Assembly (NCBI GenBank): GCA_023261605.1
Contig: JAHFOP010000004.1
Location: forward strand, 6,121-36,615
Direction of reading: 5' to 3'
Source of the DNA: Candidatus Moraniibacteriota bacterium
GTDB lineage: Bacteria; Patescibacteriota; Minisyncoccia; Moranbacterales; UBA2206
Length of the DNA stretch: 30,495 nt
In this document: piece by piece, positions 6,604 through 14,494 of the stretch
Layout: each line of letters starts with the position of its first letter
Numbering within the stretch: the first letter of the stretch is position 1
Notes under the pieces: generated by a model
The model's database searches: none
Told to the model about the DNA's origin: nothing
The model's input: only the letters and a program-made list of their open reading frames with translations
Program-made: the position numbers and the translations under genes

Positions 6604-6990
6604 ATGCTAAGAATTTCCGGAGTTAATATCCCAGATGAAAAAAGAATAGTAATTTCTCTGACTTACATTTATGGCATAGGACCGGCTATCGCGGCGCGTA
6701 TTTTGAGTGAGCTCAAAATTTCTCCTGAAAAAAGAACCAAAGAGCTGACTGAAGATGAAGGCAATGAAATCAGAACCTACGTGGAGAAAAAAATCAAGAC
6801 TGAAGGTGATTTGAAATATGAAGTGCGCAATAACATCAAGCGTTTGAAAGAAGTGGGATGTTATCGCGGTACGCGTCATCAAAAAGGTTTGCCATCTCGC
6901 GGACAACGAACCAAAACGAACAATCGAACAGTGCGAGGCAATGTCAGGCGCACAATGGGTAGTGGTCGAGTCAAGACGGAAAAGACCTAG
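6604..6990 (+). CDS. rpsM: 30S ribosomal protein uS13
   Basis: 128 residues. uS13 sits in the 30S head and touches the P-site tRNA and 5S/L5 bridge. The helix-two-turns-helix segment YIYGIGPAIAARIL and the basic tail RGTRHQKGLPSRGQRTKTN are intact. It follows rpmJ by 9 bases; the start lies in AATTTT without Shine-Dalgarno. No irregularities. Confidence 0.97.
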   Translation: MLRISGVNIPDEKRIVISLTYIYGIGPAIAARILSELKISPEKRTKELTEDEGNEIRTYVEKKIKTEGDLKYEVRNNIKRLKEVGCYRGTRHQKGLPSRGQRTKTNNRTVRGNVRRTMGSGRVKTEKT

Positions 6991-7046
6991 AATGCCGAAT
7001 AGTTATGGATAGATTGAGTTAAAGATAAAATTTTTTAGAAATTATT

Positions 7047-7520
7047 ATGGCGGAAGTAGATAAAAAAAATATAGAAGAGAAGGATGCGTCGGTGGAAAAA
7101 ACGGCTGATTTAAATGTGGAGAAAGAAGTTGCGGAAACGCCAGCTGTCAAAAAAGCCAAGAAAGGAAAACGTCAAATTATGCGCGGCCGAGCAGTCATCA
7201 GGTGTTCCTACAACAATACGGCGGTAAACATTGCAGATGCGCAGGGCAACATTTTGGGTTGGGCAACCTCAGGGTTGATGGGATTTAAAGGCGCTAAGAA
7301 AGCCACTCCATACGCCGCGACTCAAGTCGTGGCCAGTGTAACTGAGAAAGTTAAAAAATATGGACTTAAGGAATTGGAAGTGTATGTCAAAGGCGTTGGT
7401 AGTGGACGAGAATCTTCAATTCGAGCTTTAGCTAACAATGGTTTTGATATAATTTTAATTAAAGATATAACGCCCATCCCACACAATGGTTGTCGGGCGA
7501 AAAAACCTAGAAGAGTATAA
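7047..7520 (+). CDS. rpsK: 30S ribosomal protein uS11, N-terminally extended
   Basis: 157 residues; the uS11 core starts near residue 45 (KKGKRQIMRGRAVIRCSYNNT) and ends in the canonical PHNGCRAKKPRRV. Residues 1-45 are a Lys/Glu/Ala-rich extension not found in E. coli uS11 (129 residues). uS11 lines the 30S platform near the mRNA exit. It follows rpsM by 56 bases and is followed by rpsD after 2 bases. An alternative internal start would trim the tail, but no better start context is visible. Confidence 0.96.
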   Translation: MAEVDKKNIEEKDASVEKTADLNVEKEVAETPAVKKAKKGKRQIMRGRAVIRCSYNNTAVNIADAQGNILGWATSGLMGFKGAKKATPYAATQVVASVTEKVKKYGLKELEVYVKGVGSGRESSIRALANNGFDIILIKDITPIPHNGCRAKKPRRV

Positions 7521-7522
7521 TT

Positions 7523-8158
7523 ATGGCACGAGATACTGGGGCAAAATGTAGAAAATGTCGAAGAGCTGGCGAGAAACTTTTTCTCAAAGGTGATCGTTGT
7601 GGCACGCCGAAATGTGCTGTGACGCGCCGGGCTTACGCGCCGGGCGTACATGGTAAAAAGCCGGGTGGACGAGGTTCAAGCGAATATGGATTGCAATTGG
7701 CCGCTAAACAGAAATTGAAGAGGGTTTATGGTGTTTTGGAAAAACAATTCCGTAAACATTTTGATGATATTAAACATAAAAAAGGCATCACGGGCGATTT
7801 GCTTTTGGCTCGTTTGGAAATGCGCTTGGACAATGTGATTTATCGCACTGGTTTAGCTGCTTCGCGTGCTCAAGCTAGACAATTGGTGAATCATGGACTC
7901 ATCGCGGTGGATGGAAAAAAGATGACTATTCCTTCTTGTGAAATGAAAGTTGGTCAAACAGCTGGAATAAATCCGAACAAGTCTGGAAAAAATTATTTCA
8001 AAAATTTAGAACCAGCGCTTAAAAACAAGAACGATTTTCCTGCTTGGTTGACTTTTGACACCGTTAGTGGAACAGCTAAGATTACGGCTATTCCAAATAA
8101 AAATGAAATTGGTGTCAATGTGGATGCGCAAATCATCGTGGAATATTATTCTAGGTAA
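7523..8158 (+). CDS. rpsD: 30S ribosomal protein uS4
   Basis: 211 residues of normal length. The N-terminal zinc site has C9, C12, C26 and C31 (C+ form). The S4 RNA-binding domain follows (MRLDNVIYRTGLAASRAQAR, GLIAVDGKKM). uS4 is a primary 16S rRNA-binding assembly protein and, in E. coli and Bacillus, represses its own operon through a leader RNA; the structured leader at 6096-6241 is an obvious candidate target here. It starts 2 bases after rpsK, suggesting translational coupling. Confidence 0.97.
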   Translation: MARDTGAKCRKCRRAGEKLFLKGDRCGTPKCAVTRRAYAPGVHGKKPGGRGSSEYGLQLAAKQKLKRVYGVLEKQFRKHFDDIKHKKGITGDLLLARLEMRLDNVIYRTGLAASRAQARQLVNHGLIAVDGKKMTIPSCEMKVGQTAGINPNKSGKNYFKNLEPALKNKNDFPAWLTFDTVSGTAKITAIPNKNEIGVNVDAQIIVEYYSR

Positions 8159-8180
8159 ATTAAATAATTTAATTAAAATT

Positions 8181-9161
8181 ATGCAATCAATATCTCTTCC
8201 TCAAAAACCTAAATACACCTTGCTTGACGAAAAAACGGGTTTGTTTGAAATTGAGGGATGCTTCCCCGGTTATGGTACTACACTGGGCAATGCAATTCGT
8301 CGAGTAATGTTGTCTTCCATGCCGGGAGCGGCCGTGACATCGGTTAAGATCAAGAATGCCAAACATGAGTTTTCGACTTTGCCTTTCGTTATGGAAGATA
8401 TTATTCAGATAATCCTTAACTTGAAACAAGTCAGGTTTCGTTTGTTCGATGAAGGTCCTGTTAAGGTTAGTCTTAAGGTCAAAGGAGAGAAAATCATTAC
8501 GGCTGCTATGATTGAATGTCCATCCAATTTGGAAGTGGTGAATACGGATGCTCATATTGCGACTATTACGGGTGTGAAAGGTGAATTGGAGATTGAAATG
8601 GAAGTTTCGGCTGGCATTGGTTATGTTCCGGTGGAACAACAAGAACGCACGGAGAAAGAAGTGGGAATCATTGCTCTGGACGCAATCTATACTCCTGTAC
8701 GCCGAGTGAATTATACTATTTCCAATATGCGCGTGGGCAAGAAGACCGATTTTGAGAAAATTAGTTTGGAGGTTATGACAGATGGGAGCATCACTCCGGC
8801 AGAGGCTTTTTCCAAGGCGGTAGATATCCTCGTGAAGCAATTTTCCACCTTGGTGGAAATGGAAGTTGAGACTAAAAAGAAGATTTCTGAAGATTCGTCT
8901 GTGGTAGCGCCGGTAGTGGAAGAAAAAGAAATAAAAGTTGTGGCAGTTGAAGATCCAAAGAAGGTGGAGGTGACTGCTCTCAAAAATATCTCCACTCGGA
9001 CATTGAATGTTTTGGAAAAAGGTAAGGTTCATACAGTTGGAGATATTGTGAAAATGGACGAGGCGCATATATTGGAATTGGAAGGTATGGGAGCGAAAGG
9101 TGTGAAAGAAATCAGAAAAGCTATCGGAGATTTCGGTTTGAATCTGAAAAAATCTGAATAA
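8181..9161 (+). CDS. rpoA: DNA-directed RNA polymerase subunit alpha
   Basis: 326 residues from ATG 8181. A longer frame begins at 8055 inside rpsD but those residues are not RpoA-like. The N-terminal dimerisation domain contains GYGTTLGNAIRRVMLSSMPG; the E-x-G-I-G-Y-V-P region and NYTISNMRVGKKTDFEK match subunit-assembly surfaces. A charged linker (about 233-260) leads to the C-terminal helix-hairpin-helix domain that contacts UP elements and activators (STRTLNVLEKGKVHTVGDI). The alpha subunit nucleates polymerase assembly. It follows rpsD by 22 bases in the classic alpha-operon order, with no Shine-Dalgarno. Confidence 0.97.
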   Translation: MQSISLPQKPKYTLLDEKTGLFEIEGCFPGYGTTLGNAIRRVMLSSMPGAAVTSVKIKNAKHEFSTLPFVMEDIIQIILNLKQVRFRLFDEGPVKVSLKVKGEKIITAAMIECPSNLEVVNTDAHIATITGVKGELEIEMEVSAGIGYVPVEQQERTEKEVGIIALDAIYTPVRRVNYTISNMRVGKKTDFEKISLEVMTDGSITPAEAFSKAVDILVKQFSTLVEMEVETKKKISEDSSVVAPVVEEKEIKVVAVEDPKKVEVTALKNISTRTLNVLEKGKVHTVGDIVKMDEAHILELEGMGAKGVKEIRKAIGDFGLNLKKSE

Positions 9162-9185
9162 TACGGAAATTTTTAACCAAAAACC

Positions 9186-9551
9186 ATGCAACACTTGAAT
9201 AAAACTAAAGAATTTGGACGAACCGCCAGTCAACGGAAAGCTTTATGGCGCACAATGTTGGGCAGTTTAATTTTGAACGAAAAAATTGAAACGACCGAAG
9301 CGAAAGCCAAGGAATTGAAGAATCGAATTGATAAGCTTATCAATAAAGCTAAAAAACATCCAAAAGAAGGCGCTGCGCGATTGGCTGTGCGAAGAGATTT
9401 GAAAAAATATATTCCAGTTGCGGCGGTGGAGAAGATAATGGGAGAATTTCTAAAGAGATTTGAAAAACGTCAGAGCGGTTATGCGCGCGTGATCAAACTG
9501 GCTCCACGTAAAAGTGATAATGCAAGACTAGCCATAATTGAATTCGTATAA
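9186..9551 (+). CDS. rplQ: 50S ribosomal protein bL17
   Basis: 121 residues, close to the usual length. bL17 lies near the peptide exit tunnel. The typical N-terminal region includes GRTASQRKALWRTMLGSLI and the ETTEAKAKEL segment. It follows rpoA by 24 bases, the last gene of the classic alpha operon, but here the transcript appears to continue into rplM and rpsI because no terminator lies between. Confidence 0.96.
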   Translation: MQHLNKTKEFGRTASQRKALWRTMLGSLILNEKIETTEAKAKELKNRIDKLINKAKKHPKEGAARLAVRRDLKKYIPVAAVEKIMGEFLKRFEKRQSGYARVIKLAPRKSDNARLAIIEFV

Positions 9552-9558
9552 AAGATTT

Positions 9559-9954
9559 ATGAAAAACATTACTCGAAAATATCATTTGTTCGATGCCAAA
9601 ATCAAGCCTTTAGGACGAATAGCCACTGAGATTGCAACGGTTCTTCGCGGCAAGAACAAAGTTGATTTTGCTCCACATATTGACGGGGGAGATATTGCTG
9701 TGGTCATCAATTCTGACCAACTTAAAGTGACAGGGAAAAAACTGGAAGATAAAATATATCATTATTTCAGCGGCTATCCGGGTGGAGTGCGCGACGTGCA
9801 ACTCAAAGATAAGATTGAAAACGATTCTCGCAAGGTGGTTTCCGAAGCAGTTTATGGGATGTTGCCGAAAAATAAATTGCGCGACAAGATGATGTGTCGT
9901 TTGAAAATTTACAAAGACGATAAGCATGAACATAAAATAGAGATTACTCATTAA
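9559..9954 (+). CDS. rplM: 50S ribosomal protein uL13
   Basis: 131 residues from ATG 9559, which gives MKNITRKYHLFDAKIKPLGR, the normal beginning. A start at 9538 would overlap rplQ by 14 bases and add seven unconserved residues. uL13 is an early 50S assembly protein. GGDIAVVINSDQLKVTGKK and YHYFSGYPGG are characteristic. It is followed after 20 bases by its usual partner rpsI. Confidence 0.95.
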   Translation: MKNITRKYHLFDAKIKPLGRIATEIATVLRGKNKVDFAPHIDGGDIAVVINSDQLKVTGKKLEDKIYHYFSGYPGGVRDVQLKDKIENDSRKVVSEAVYGMLPKNKLRDKMMCRLKIYKDDKHEHKIEITH

Positions 9955-9974
9955 TTTAAAATTTCTCAGATATT

Positions 9975-10439
9975 ATGCCAACAAAGACACCTGCTAAAAA
10001 AGAAGACGCTACTAAAAAAGAAACAGCCAAGTCTGTCGCAAAAACCGAGAGGTATTTTTATGCGGTCGGAAGAAGAAAAACAGCTGTGGCTAAGATAAAG
10101 CTCTATCCATCCAAGGAAGAAAAAAGCACTCTTTCGGTCAATGATAAGATGGCGGATAAATATTTTCCAATCGAACGATTGTGGGAAATTGCCGCGGCAC
10201 CCTTGGGGCTTATGGGCGACAGCAAATTTCGCGTCGTGGTCAAAGTTTCCGGCTCCGGTGTGAGTGCGCAAGCAGAGGCCGTTCGCTTGGGAATTGCGCG
10301 AGCCTTGGTGATTTCTGACGAAACATTCAAAAAAACTTTCAAAGATATGGGCTATCTGACGCGTGATCCGCGCGAAGTGGAACGCAAAAAACCGGGTCTC
10401 AAAAAAGCTCGTAAGTCTCCACAGTGGGCGAAGCGCTAG
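9975..10439 (+). CDS. rpsI: 30S ribosomal protein uS9, N-terminally extended
   Basis: 154 residues; the core begins near residue 26 (RYFYAVGRRKTAVAKIKLYP) and ends in the C-terminal KSPQWAKR tail that reaches P-site tRNA (final KR retained). The first 25 residues are a Lys/Ala/Thr-rich extension beyond the E. coli length of 130. It is the last gene of the operon; a strong terminator follows 25 bases after the stop. Confidence 0.96.
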   Translation: MPTKTPAKKEDATKKETAKSVAKTERYFYAVGRRKTAVAKIKLYPSKEEKSTLSVNDKMADKYFPIERLWEIAAAPLGLMGDSKFRVVVKVSGSGVSAQAEAVRLGIARALVISDETFKKTFKDMGYLTRDPREVERKKPGLKKARKSPQWAKR

Positions 10440-10464
10440 ACATAAAATTTATTTTTCCTTATAC

Positions 10465-10492
10465 AAAAACCCTTCCAAGCAGAAGGGTTTTT
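10465..10492 (+). terminator. terminator of the alpha operon
   Basis: Perfect 11-bp stem AAAAACCCTTC / GAAGGGTTTTT with a 6-base CAAGCA loop. The A and T flanks form part of the stem, so it could also act in the reverse direction. Confidence 0.9.
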
Positions 10493-10524
10493 GGTTGTGG
10501 ATTTTTTTGGCGCTAGCTCATAAT

Positions 10525-10552
10525 AAAAAAGACGCCCCATTCTGGGCGTCTT
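10525..10552 (-). terminator. terminator of rpmE
   Basis: Hairpin AAGACGCCC / GGGCGTCTT (10529-10537 and 10544-10552). On the minus strand it is followed by a run of T (10525-10530), placing it about 36 bases beyond the rpmE stop. It also backs up the plus-strand terminator at 10465. Confidence 0.88.
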
Positions 10553-10587
10553 CATATTTTTGCGGATATATGCTCTTTTCAGAGAAA

Positions 10588-10878
10588 CTATTTTTTCTTC
10601 TTTTTGGAAACGACTTTTTTGGTTTCGGCCTTGGCTTTTCTGACACGCTCTTTTTTGACGGGAGCTGTCTTTTTCTTGGCAGCTTTTTCAGCCAGTTTTT
10701 TGAAGCGGTCAACGCGGCCAGTGGTGCTCATTTCCTTTTTCTTGCCGGTGTAAACAGGATGGCAAACGCTGCAAATTTCGACTTTCATTTCTTTCATGGT
10801 CGATCCGACTTCAATTACATTGCCACAAGCACAGATGATCTTGGCGTCATAGTAGGCCGGATGAGTGTTCTTTTTCAT
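10588..10878 (-). CDS. rpmE: 50S ribosomal protein bL31, Lys-rich tail
   Basis: 96 residues. The bL31 core (1-about 58) starts MKKNTHPAYYDAKIICACG and keeps the zinc ligands C16, C18, C36 and C39, so this is the zinc-containing form. The last 35-40 residues are a Lys/Ala/Val-rich basic extension absent from E. coli bL31 (70 residues). bL31 bridges the 50S central protuberance and 30S head. The gene is on the minus strand between two plus-strand ribosomal operons and has its own terminator. I see no clear promoter box upstream. Confidence 0.94.
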   Translation of the reverse strand: MKKNTHPAYYDAKIICACGNVIEVGSTMKEMKVEICSVCHPVYTGKKKEMSTTGRVDRFKKLAEKAAKKKTAPVKKERVRKAKAETKKVVSKKKKK

Positions 10879-10937
10879 GGGATTCTCTATAAATGATTAC
10901 TTGTTTTACTAAGATAATCTAGCATACAAAAATATAA

Positions 10938-10966
10938 TTGACAAGGGGCGGCGGATACGGTATATT
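10938..10966 (+). promoter_or_regulatory. sigma70-type promoter of rpsB-tsf
   Basis: Consensus -35 TTGACA (10938-10943), 17-base spacer, -10 TATATT (10961-10966). Transcription should start near 10973, giving a leader of about 147 bases. Confidence 0.88.
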
Positions 10967-10972
10967 AAGTAG

Positions 10973-11119
10973 GTAACAAAAACTCATATTTTTTGGGCTT
11001 TCTCCTGTCTTGGCTTTAGGCTGGGATTAAAAAGCTGATGTGTGACTTTGGCCATACGTCAACAAAAAATAGCGGATTCTGGCCATAATCAGCTGGAATA
11101 TAATAATTAAGGAAAAAAT
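10973..11119 (+). promoter_or_regulatory. long 5' leader of rpsB with pairing segments (candidate S2 regulatory RNA)
   Basis: AGCTGAT (11033-11039) can pair with ATCAGCT (11088-11094), enclosing two copies of TGGCCATA (11049-11056 and 11080-11087); the palindromic TGGCCA cores can also pair with each other. An imperfect hairpin is possible around 11001-11026. rpsB leaders are autoregulated by S2 in several bacteria; whether this one is cannot be told from a single sequence. Confidence 0.4.
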
Positions 11120-11935
11120 ATGCAAAATGAAAAGGCCGAGTTGGCAGCTAAAGCCGACTCAAAGAAGGTTATGAATAATCCGGCGGCGGATTATTTTTCC
11201 AGTGTTGATTTTTCAAAACTGGGAGTGAGGGTTGAAGATATGTTTAAAAGTGGTGTGCACTTTGGGCATCACAAATCTCGACGTAATCCGAAGATGAATG
11301 AATATATCTTCGCAACGAAGAATGATATCAATATTTTTGACTTGGAAAAGACCAAAGTTAAACTGGAAGAAGCGATGCAATTTTTGTCTGACACTGCGAG
11401 CTTAGGCGGAGAGATTCTTTTTGTGGGAACACGAAAGCAGGCAAAAAAAATTGTGGAAGCGGCTGCGGCACGAGCAGAAATGCCGTATGTGACAGAGCGT
11501 TGGCTTGGTGGAACTTTCACCAATTTCCCAGTTATTTCTGTACGAACCAAATATTTGTGCGATGGCTTAGAGAAAATGGAAAAGGGTGAATATGCCAAGT
11601 ACACCAAATTTGAGCGGATGAAAAAAGCGGAAGAATTGGAGAGAATGGAAAGACGGATGGGTGGCATAAAGCAGATGAAAAAATTGCCCGCCGCCATTTT
11701 TGTGACTTCCATCATTGAAGATAATCTAGCGATCAAAGAAGCGATCAACCAGAAAATTCCGATTGTGGCCTTGGCTGATTCAAATACCAGTCCTGTCGGC
11801 ATTGATTACCTGATCCCGGCCAACGAAGATGCTGTTTCCTCTTTACGCCTGATGGTTGCTTATGTGACCAAGGCTATTTTGGAAGGTAAGGCTAAAAAAG
11901 TTGCGCCAAAACCGGAAGAAGTCAAGAAAAATTAA
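11120..11935 (+). CDS. rpsB: 30S ribosomal protein uS2, N-terminally extended
   Basis: 271 residues. The uS2 core begins near residue 38 (VEDMFKSGVHFGHHKSRRNPKM) and includes FVGTRKQAKKIVEAAA, ERWLGGTFTNF and the AIKEAINQKIPIVALADSN nucleotide-fold region. The first 37 residues are an extension; ATG 11171 would shorten it but has no better context. uS2 joins the 30S subunit late and is needed for mRNA docking with S1. tsf follows after 19 bases, the near-universal rpsB-tsf pair. Confidence 0.96.
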   Translation: MQNEKAELAAKADSKKVMNNPAADYFSSVDFSKLGVRVEDMFKSGVHFGHHKSRRNPKMNEYIFATKNDINIFDLEKTKVKLEEAMQFLSDTASLGGEILFVGTRKQAKKIVEAAAARAEMPYVTERWLGGTFTNFPVISVRTKYLCDGLEKMEKGEYAKYTKFERMKKAEELERMERRMGGIKQMKKLPAAIFVTSIIEDNLAIKEAINQKIPIVALADSNTSPVGIDYLIPANEDAVSSLRLMVAYVTKAILEGKAKKVAPKPEEVKKN

Positions 11936-11954
11936 TAAGTCAAATCGTTAACAT

Positions 11955-12533
11955 ATGTTGGAAAAAATAAAAAAATTGAGAGAAAAGACTGGAGCGGGAA
12001 TTGTTGATATTAAAAAAGCTCTCAGCGAAGCGGATGGCAACGAAGAAAAAGCGATTGAAATTTTGAGAAAAAAAGGTTTGGAAAAAGCTTCCAAAAAAGC
12101 GGACAGAGGGACGCAGGAAGGCATTGTGGTCAGCTATATCCATTCCAATGGCCGCGTAGGTGCGATGGTGAAATTGCTTTGTGAAACTGATTTTGTGGCA
12201 CGCAATGAGGAATTTAAGGCGTTGGCCACAGATATCGCGATGCACATTACCGCGATGAACCCGCAATACACTAGACCGGAAGAAGTGAGCGAGAAATTGG
12301 TCGCGAAAGAGAAAGAAATCTGGGTCGAACAACTGAAAAATGAAAAAAAACCAGAACAAATAATCCCCGGTATCCTTGAAGGAAAAGAAAAAAAATTCCG
12401 TGCAGAAGTTTCTCTCATGACGCAATCTTTTGTGAAGAACCCAGAACAGACCGTGGAAGCACTGATCAATGAGAAGATTGCTAAAATCGGAGAAAATATC
12501 CAAGTGGGAGAATTTAGACGGTTAGAACTATAG
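11955..12533 (+). CDS. tsf: elongation factor Ts, short form
   Basis: 192 residues. EF-Ts recycles EF-Tu-GDP in the cytoplasm. The N-terminal UBA-like domain (KIKKLREKTGAGIVDIKKAL) and the core motif CETDFVARNEEF are intact. The length is about 90 residues below the E. coli protein (283), lacking most of the second core subdomain, as in other short EF-Ts proteins such as that of Thermus. It follows rpsB directly and is followed by the PSP1 gene after 11 bases, so all three are probably co-transcribed. Confidence 0.95.
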   Translation: MLEKIKKLREKTGAGIVDIKKALSEADGNEEKAIEILRKKGLEKASKKADRGTQEGIVVSYIHSNGRVGAMVKLLCETDFVARNEEFKALATDIAMHITAMNPQYTRPEEVSEKLVAKEKEIWVEQLKNEKKPEQIIPGILEGKEKKFRAEVSLMTQSFVKNPEQTVEALINEKIAKIGENIQVGEFRRLEL

Positions 12534-12544
12534 ATTTAAATTTT

Positions 12545-13321
12545 ATGTCTCATGTTTTAGTTTCCATATATTCCTGGGAGACTCCCCGGGCAAGTGATGC
12601 GGGTTCTTTCGATGTAGAAAAAAATTCAAAAGTCATTGTTTCCTTGGAGAGTGGCAATGAATTGGGCATTGTTACCGATATGCACGTTACTGGTTCGACA
12701 GAAAAGGCAGAGAAGATAATTAGATTGGCCACCAAGCATGATGTTGAGATTTATGAAAAATATGAAAAAGAAAAAGAAGATTTCCTGAAATTCTGCCATC
12801 GGGAAGTGAAGCGGCAAGCATTGCCAATGAAGATAATCGATGCTCGCATCAGTCTGGACGGTAAGCAAATCATTTTTGTTTTCACGGCGGACGCACGGGT
12901 GGATTTTCGTGAGTTGGTCAAAAATATTTCCAAAGAATCCAAAAGGGGCGTGCGAATGCAGCAGATTGGTAGTCGAGATGAAGCGCGGAAACTGGGTGGT
13001 TATGGGATTTGCGGTCGCGAAGTCTGTTGTGTCAAATTTCCGGGCAGCATTCCGAGCATTACAACCGAGATGGCGAAAGTGCAGCAAATTGCTCACCGCG
13101 GTTCAGACAGAATTTCTGGCCTCTGCGGCCGACTGATGTGTTGTTTGGCTTATGAAGCGGAACAGTACCGAAGTCTCCTGGAAGGCATGCCTGAGCTCTA
13201 CAGCGTGGTGAACACGAAAGAAGGTCGAGGTACCGTGATTGAAGTGAATGCTGGCACTCAAGAGATCAAAGTCAAAATAGAAAATGGCAAATATATAGTT
13301 TTGAAAAAGGAAGATTTGTAA
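12545..13321 (+). CDS. ricT: PSP1-domain regulatory protein (RicT/YaaT-like)
   Basis: 258 residues. The PSP1 C-terminal domain (about 60-150) is followed by two conserved cysteine motifs, GICGREVCC (C156, C161, C162) and GLCGRLMCC (C194, C199, C200). In Bacillus, RicT belongs to the RicAFT (Y) complex, which carries 4Fe-4S clusters and assists RNase Y in mRNA maturation; no RicA or RicF gene is seen in this window. The protein is slightly shorter than Bacillus RicT. It lies 11 bases after tsf and starts in an A/T tract without Shine-Dalgarno. Confidence 0.88.
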   Translation: MSHVLVSIYSWETPRASDAGSFDVEKNSKVIVSLESGNELGIVTDMHVTGSTEKAEKIIRLATKHDVEIYEKYEKEKEDFLKFCHREVKRQALPMKIIDARISLDGKQIIFVFTADARVDFRELVKNISKESKRGVRMQQIGSRDEARKLGGYGICGREVCCVKFPGSIPSITTEMAKVQQIAHRGSDRISGLCGRLMCCLAYEAEQYRSLLEGMPELYSVVNTKEGRGTVIEVNAGTQEIKVKIENGKYIVLKKEDL

Positions 13322-13373
13322 ATCAGTGAAAAGGGAGGGTAGGTCAGTGTTAAAAATAAAATCAACAAAATAG

Positions 13374-14084
13374 ATGTTATATTCTATCATTCCTCCGATA
13401 TTAGTGGTCATGAGCCTTATTGGGATCATCATAATTCTCATAAAGAAAGCGCCTGCCGTGGCACATTTGGAAGACAGTCAAAATTTATTTTCTGAAGAAG
13501 AAAAAAACAACAGAGAGCTTTCTGCTAGATATGCAGCACTGAAAAGAGAAAATAGAAAGTCTTTCAAGGATGTGGCCAGTAGTATTATTGGAAAAACAGG
13601 TGGAGTTTTCAAAGGTATGGCCAGTCGTTTTTTCGGTTCTGGCTCATCCGCTTGGGGAAAGATCAGTGACAAGGCTAGGGCAAGAATAGAAAACAAGCAA
13701 TTTTCCAAGGATAATTTTCGGAGAGGAAATGCGCACGAGGATTTTTTTCAAAGAAAATATAACAATCAAGTGCAAATAACAGATGAGGAAGAATATTCTC
13801 CAGCGGCGTTGTTAGAAGAGGCGGTCAAAGAACGATCCAAAGAAGAGGTAGGAAAAAAAGAATTTAGGTTAGAAAAGAAAGATCTCTTCGAAAAAATCCT
13901 CATTGATCGAATCGCGAGTAACCCGAAAGACATCGAAGCATATGAGCGGTTGGGCGAGTATTATTTGGAGATTGAAAATTGGAATTATGCCAAAGAATGT
14001 TTCAAGCAAGTGATCAAGCTTAATCCGCGAAATATTGGCGCCAGAAGTCGGATGAGGAAATTGGAAAAGATTTTGAGTAAGTGA
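13374..14084 (+). CDS. membrane-anchored TPR protein
   Basis: 236 residues. One N-terminal transmembrane helix (about 5-24, IPPILVVMSLIGIIIILI) anchors the protein. The middle (30-150) is charged and probably disordered. The C-terminus (about 165-232) has two TPR-like helix pairs, the clearest being PKDIEAYERLGEYYLEIENW and YAKECFKQVIKLNPRNIGAR. TPRs mediate protein-protein contacts; the partner is unknown. It lies 52 bases after ricT on the same strand and ends 16 bases before the first tRNA gene. Confidence 0.8.
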   Translation: MLYSIIPPILVVMSLIGIIIILIKKAPAVAHLEDSQNLFSEEEKNNRELSARYAALKRENRKSFKDVASSIIGKTGGVFKGMASRFFGSGSSAWGKISDKARARIENKQFSKDNFRRGNAHEDFFQRKYNNQVQITDEEEYSPAALLEEAVKERSKEEVGKKEFRLEKKDLFEKILIDRIASNPKDIEAYERLGEYYLEIENWNYAKECFKQVIKLNPRNIGARSRMRKLEKILSK

Positions 14085-14100
14085 AAAAGATAGTTAGCAG

Positions 14101-14174
14101 GCCTGAGTAGCTCAGCTGGTTAGAGCAACTGTTTTGTAAACAGTAGGTCGTCGGTCCGAATCCGACCTCAGGCT
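14101..14174 (+). tRNA. tRNA-Thr (anticodon UGU)
   Basis: Cloverleaf read by hand: acceptor GCCTGAG / CTCAGGC; D stem GCTC / GAGC; anticodon stem ACTGT / ACAGT with loop TTTGTAA (anticodon TGT at 14135-14137); T stem GTCGG / CCGAC with loop TCCGAAT. Discriminator T at 14174. CCA is not encoded, so the CCA-adding enzyme must supply it. First of three clustered tRNA genes. Confidence 0.97.
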
Positions 14175-14196
14175 CAATCTTGTATTTAGTGTATAG

Positions 14197-14254
14197 TATT
14201 TTGTATTTAGCTAAAAATGCAAAACATTGTATACTAAATACTAGATACAAAATA
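14197..14254. repeat. A/T-rich inverted repeat between tRNA genes
   Basis: 14-base arms at 14197-14210 and 14241-14254, complementary at 13 positions (TATTTTGTATTTAG type). The surrounding 14176-14265 is a simple TATTTAGTAT-like sequence, of a kind I associate with Patescibacteria intergenic repeats. Between the two tRNA genes it might act as a processing or termination hairpin. Confidence 0.55.
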
Positions 14255-14267
14255 CAAAATATAAACT

Positions 14268-14350
14268 GGGTCGGTGGCAGAGTGGTCAATTGCATCAGAC
14301 TGTAAATCTGACGCCGCAAGGCTTCGGGGGTTCGACTCCCTCCCGGCCCA
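14268..14350 (+). tRNA. tRNA-Tyr (anticodon GUA)
   Basis: 83 bases with the long variable arm typical of bacterial tRNA-Tyr. Acceptor GGGTCGG / CCGGCCC (one G-T pair); D stem GCA / TGC; anticodon stem TCAGA / TCTGA with loop CTGTAAA (GTA anticodon); variable arm GCC-GCAA-GGC; T loop TTCGACT. Discriminator A; no encoded CCA. This is the substrate of the tyrS product encoded earlier. Confidence 0.97.
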
Positions 14351-14376
14351 CACAATTAAATATTCGTGAATAGCTT

Positions 14377-14449
14377 GCCGTTGTAGCTCAGTTGGTAGAG
14401 CATTTCCATGGTAAGGAAAAGGTCTCCGGTCCGATTCCGGACAACGGCT
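14377..14449 (+). tRNA. tRNA-Thr (anticodon GGU)
   Basis: Acceptor GCCGTTG / CAACGGC; D stem GCTC / GAGC; anticodon stem TTTCC / GGAAA with loop ATGGTAA (anticodon GGT); T stem TCCGG / CCGGA with loop TCCGATT. Discriminator T; CCA not encoded. Together with 14101 it covers ACA and ACC/ACU threonine codons. Confidence 0.97.
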
Positions 14450-14494
14450 CAGGGCAGGTAGTAATAAGCGTAATCAATTATATAAATAAATTTT

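Noticed and set aside
8055..8180. Upstream extension of rpoA into rpsD
   Set aside because: The residues are out-of-frame rpsD sequence and unlike any RNA polymerase alpha N-terminus; ATG 8181 fits.
8187..9233. Long minus-strand frame opposite rpoA
   Set aside because: It is the antisense shadow of rpoA; its composition is rich in Phe, His and Ser as expected of a reverse frame.
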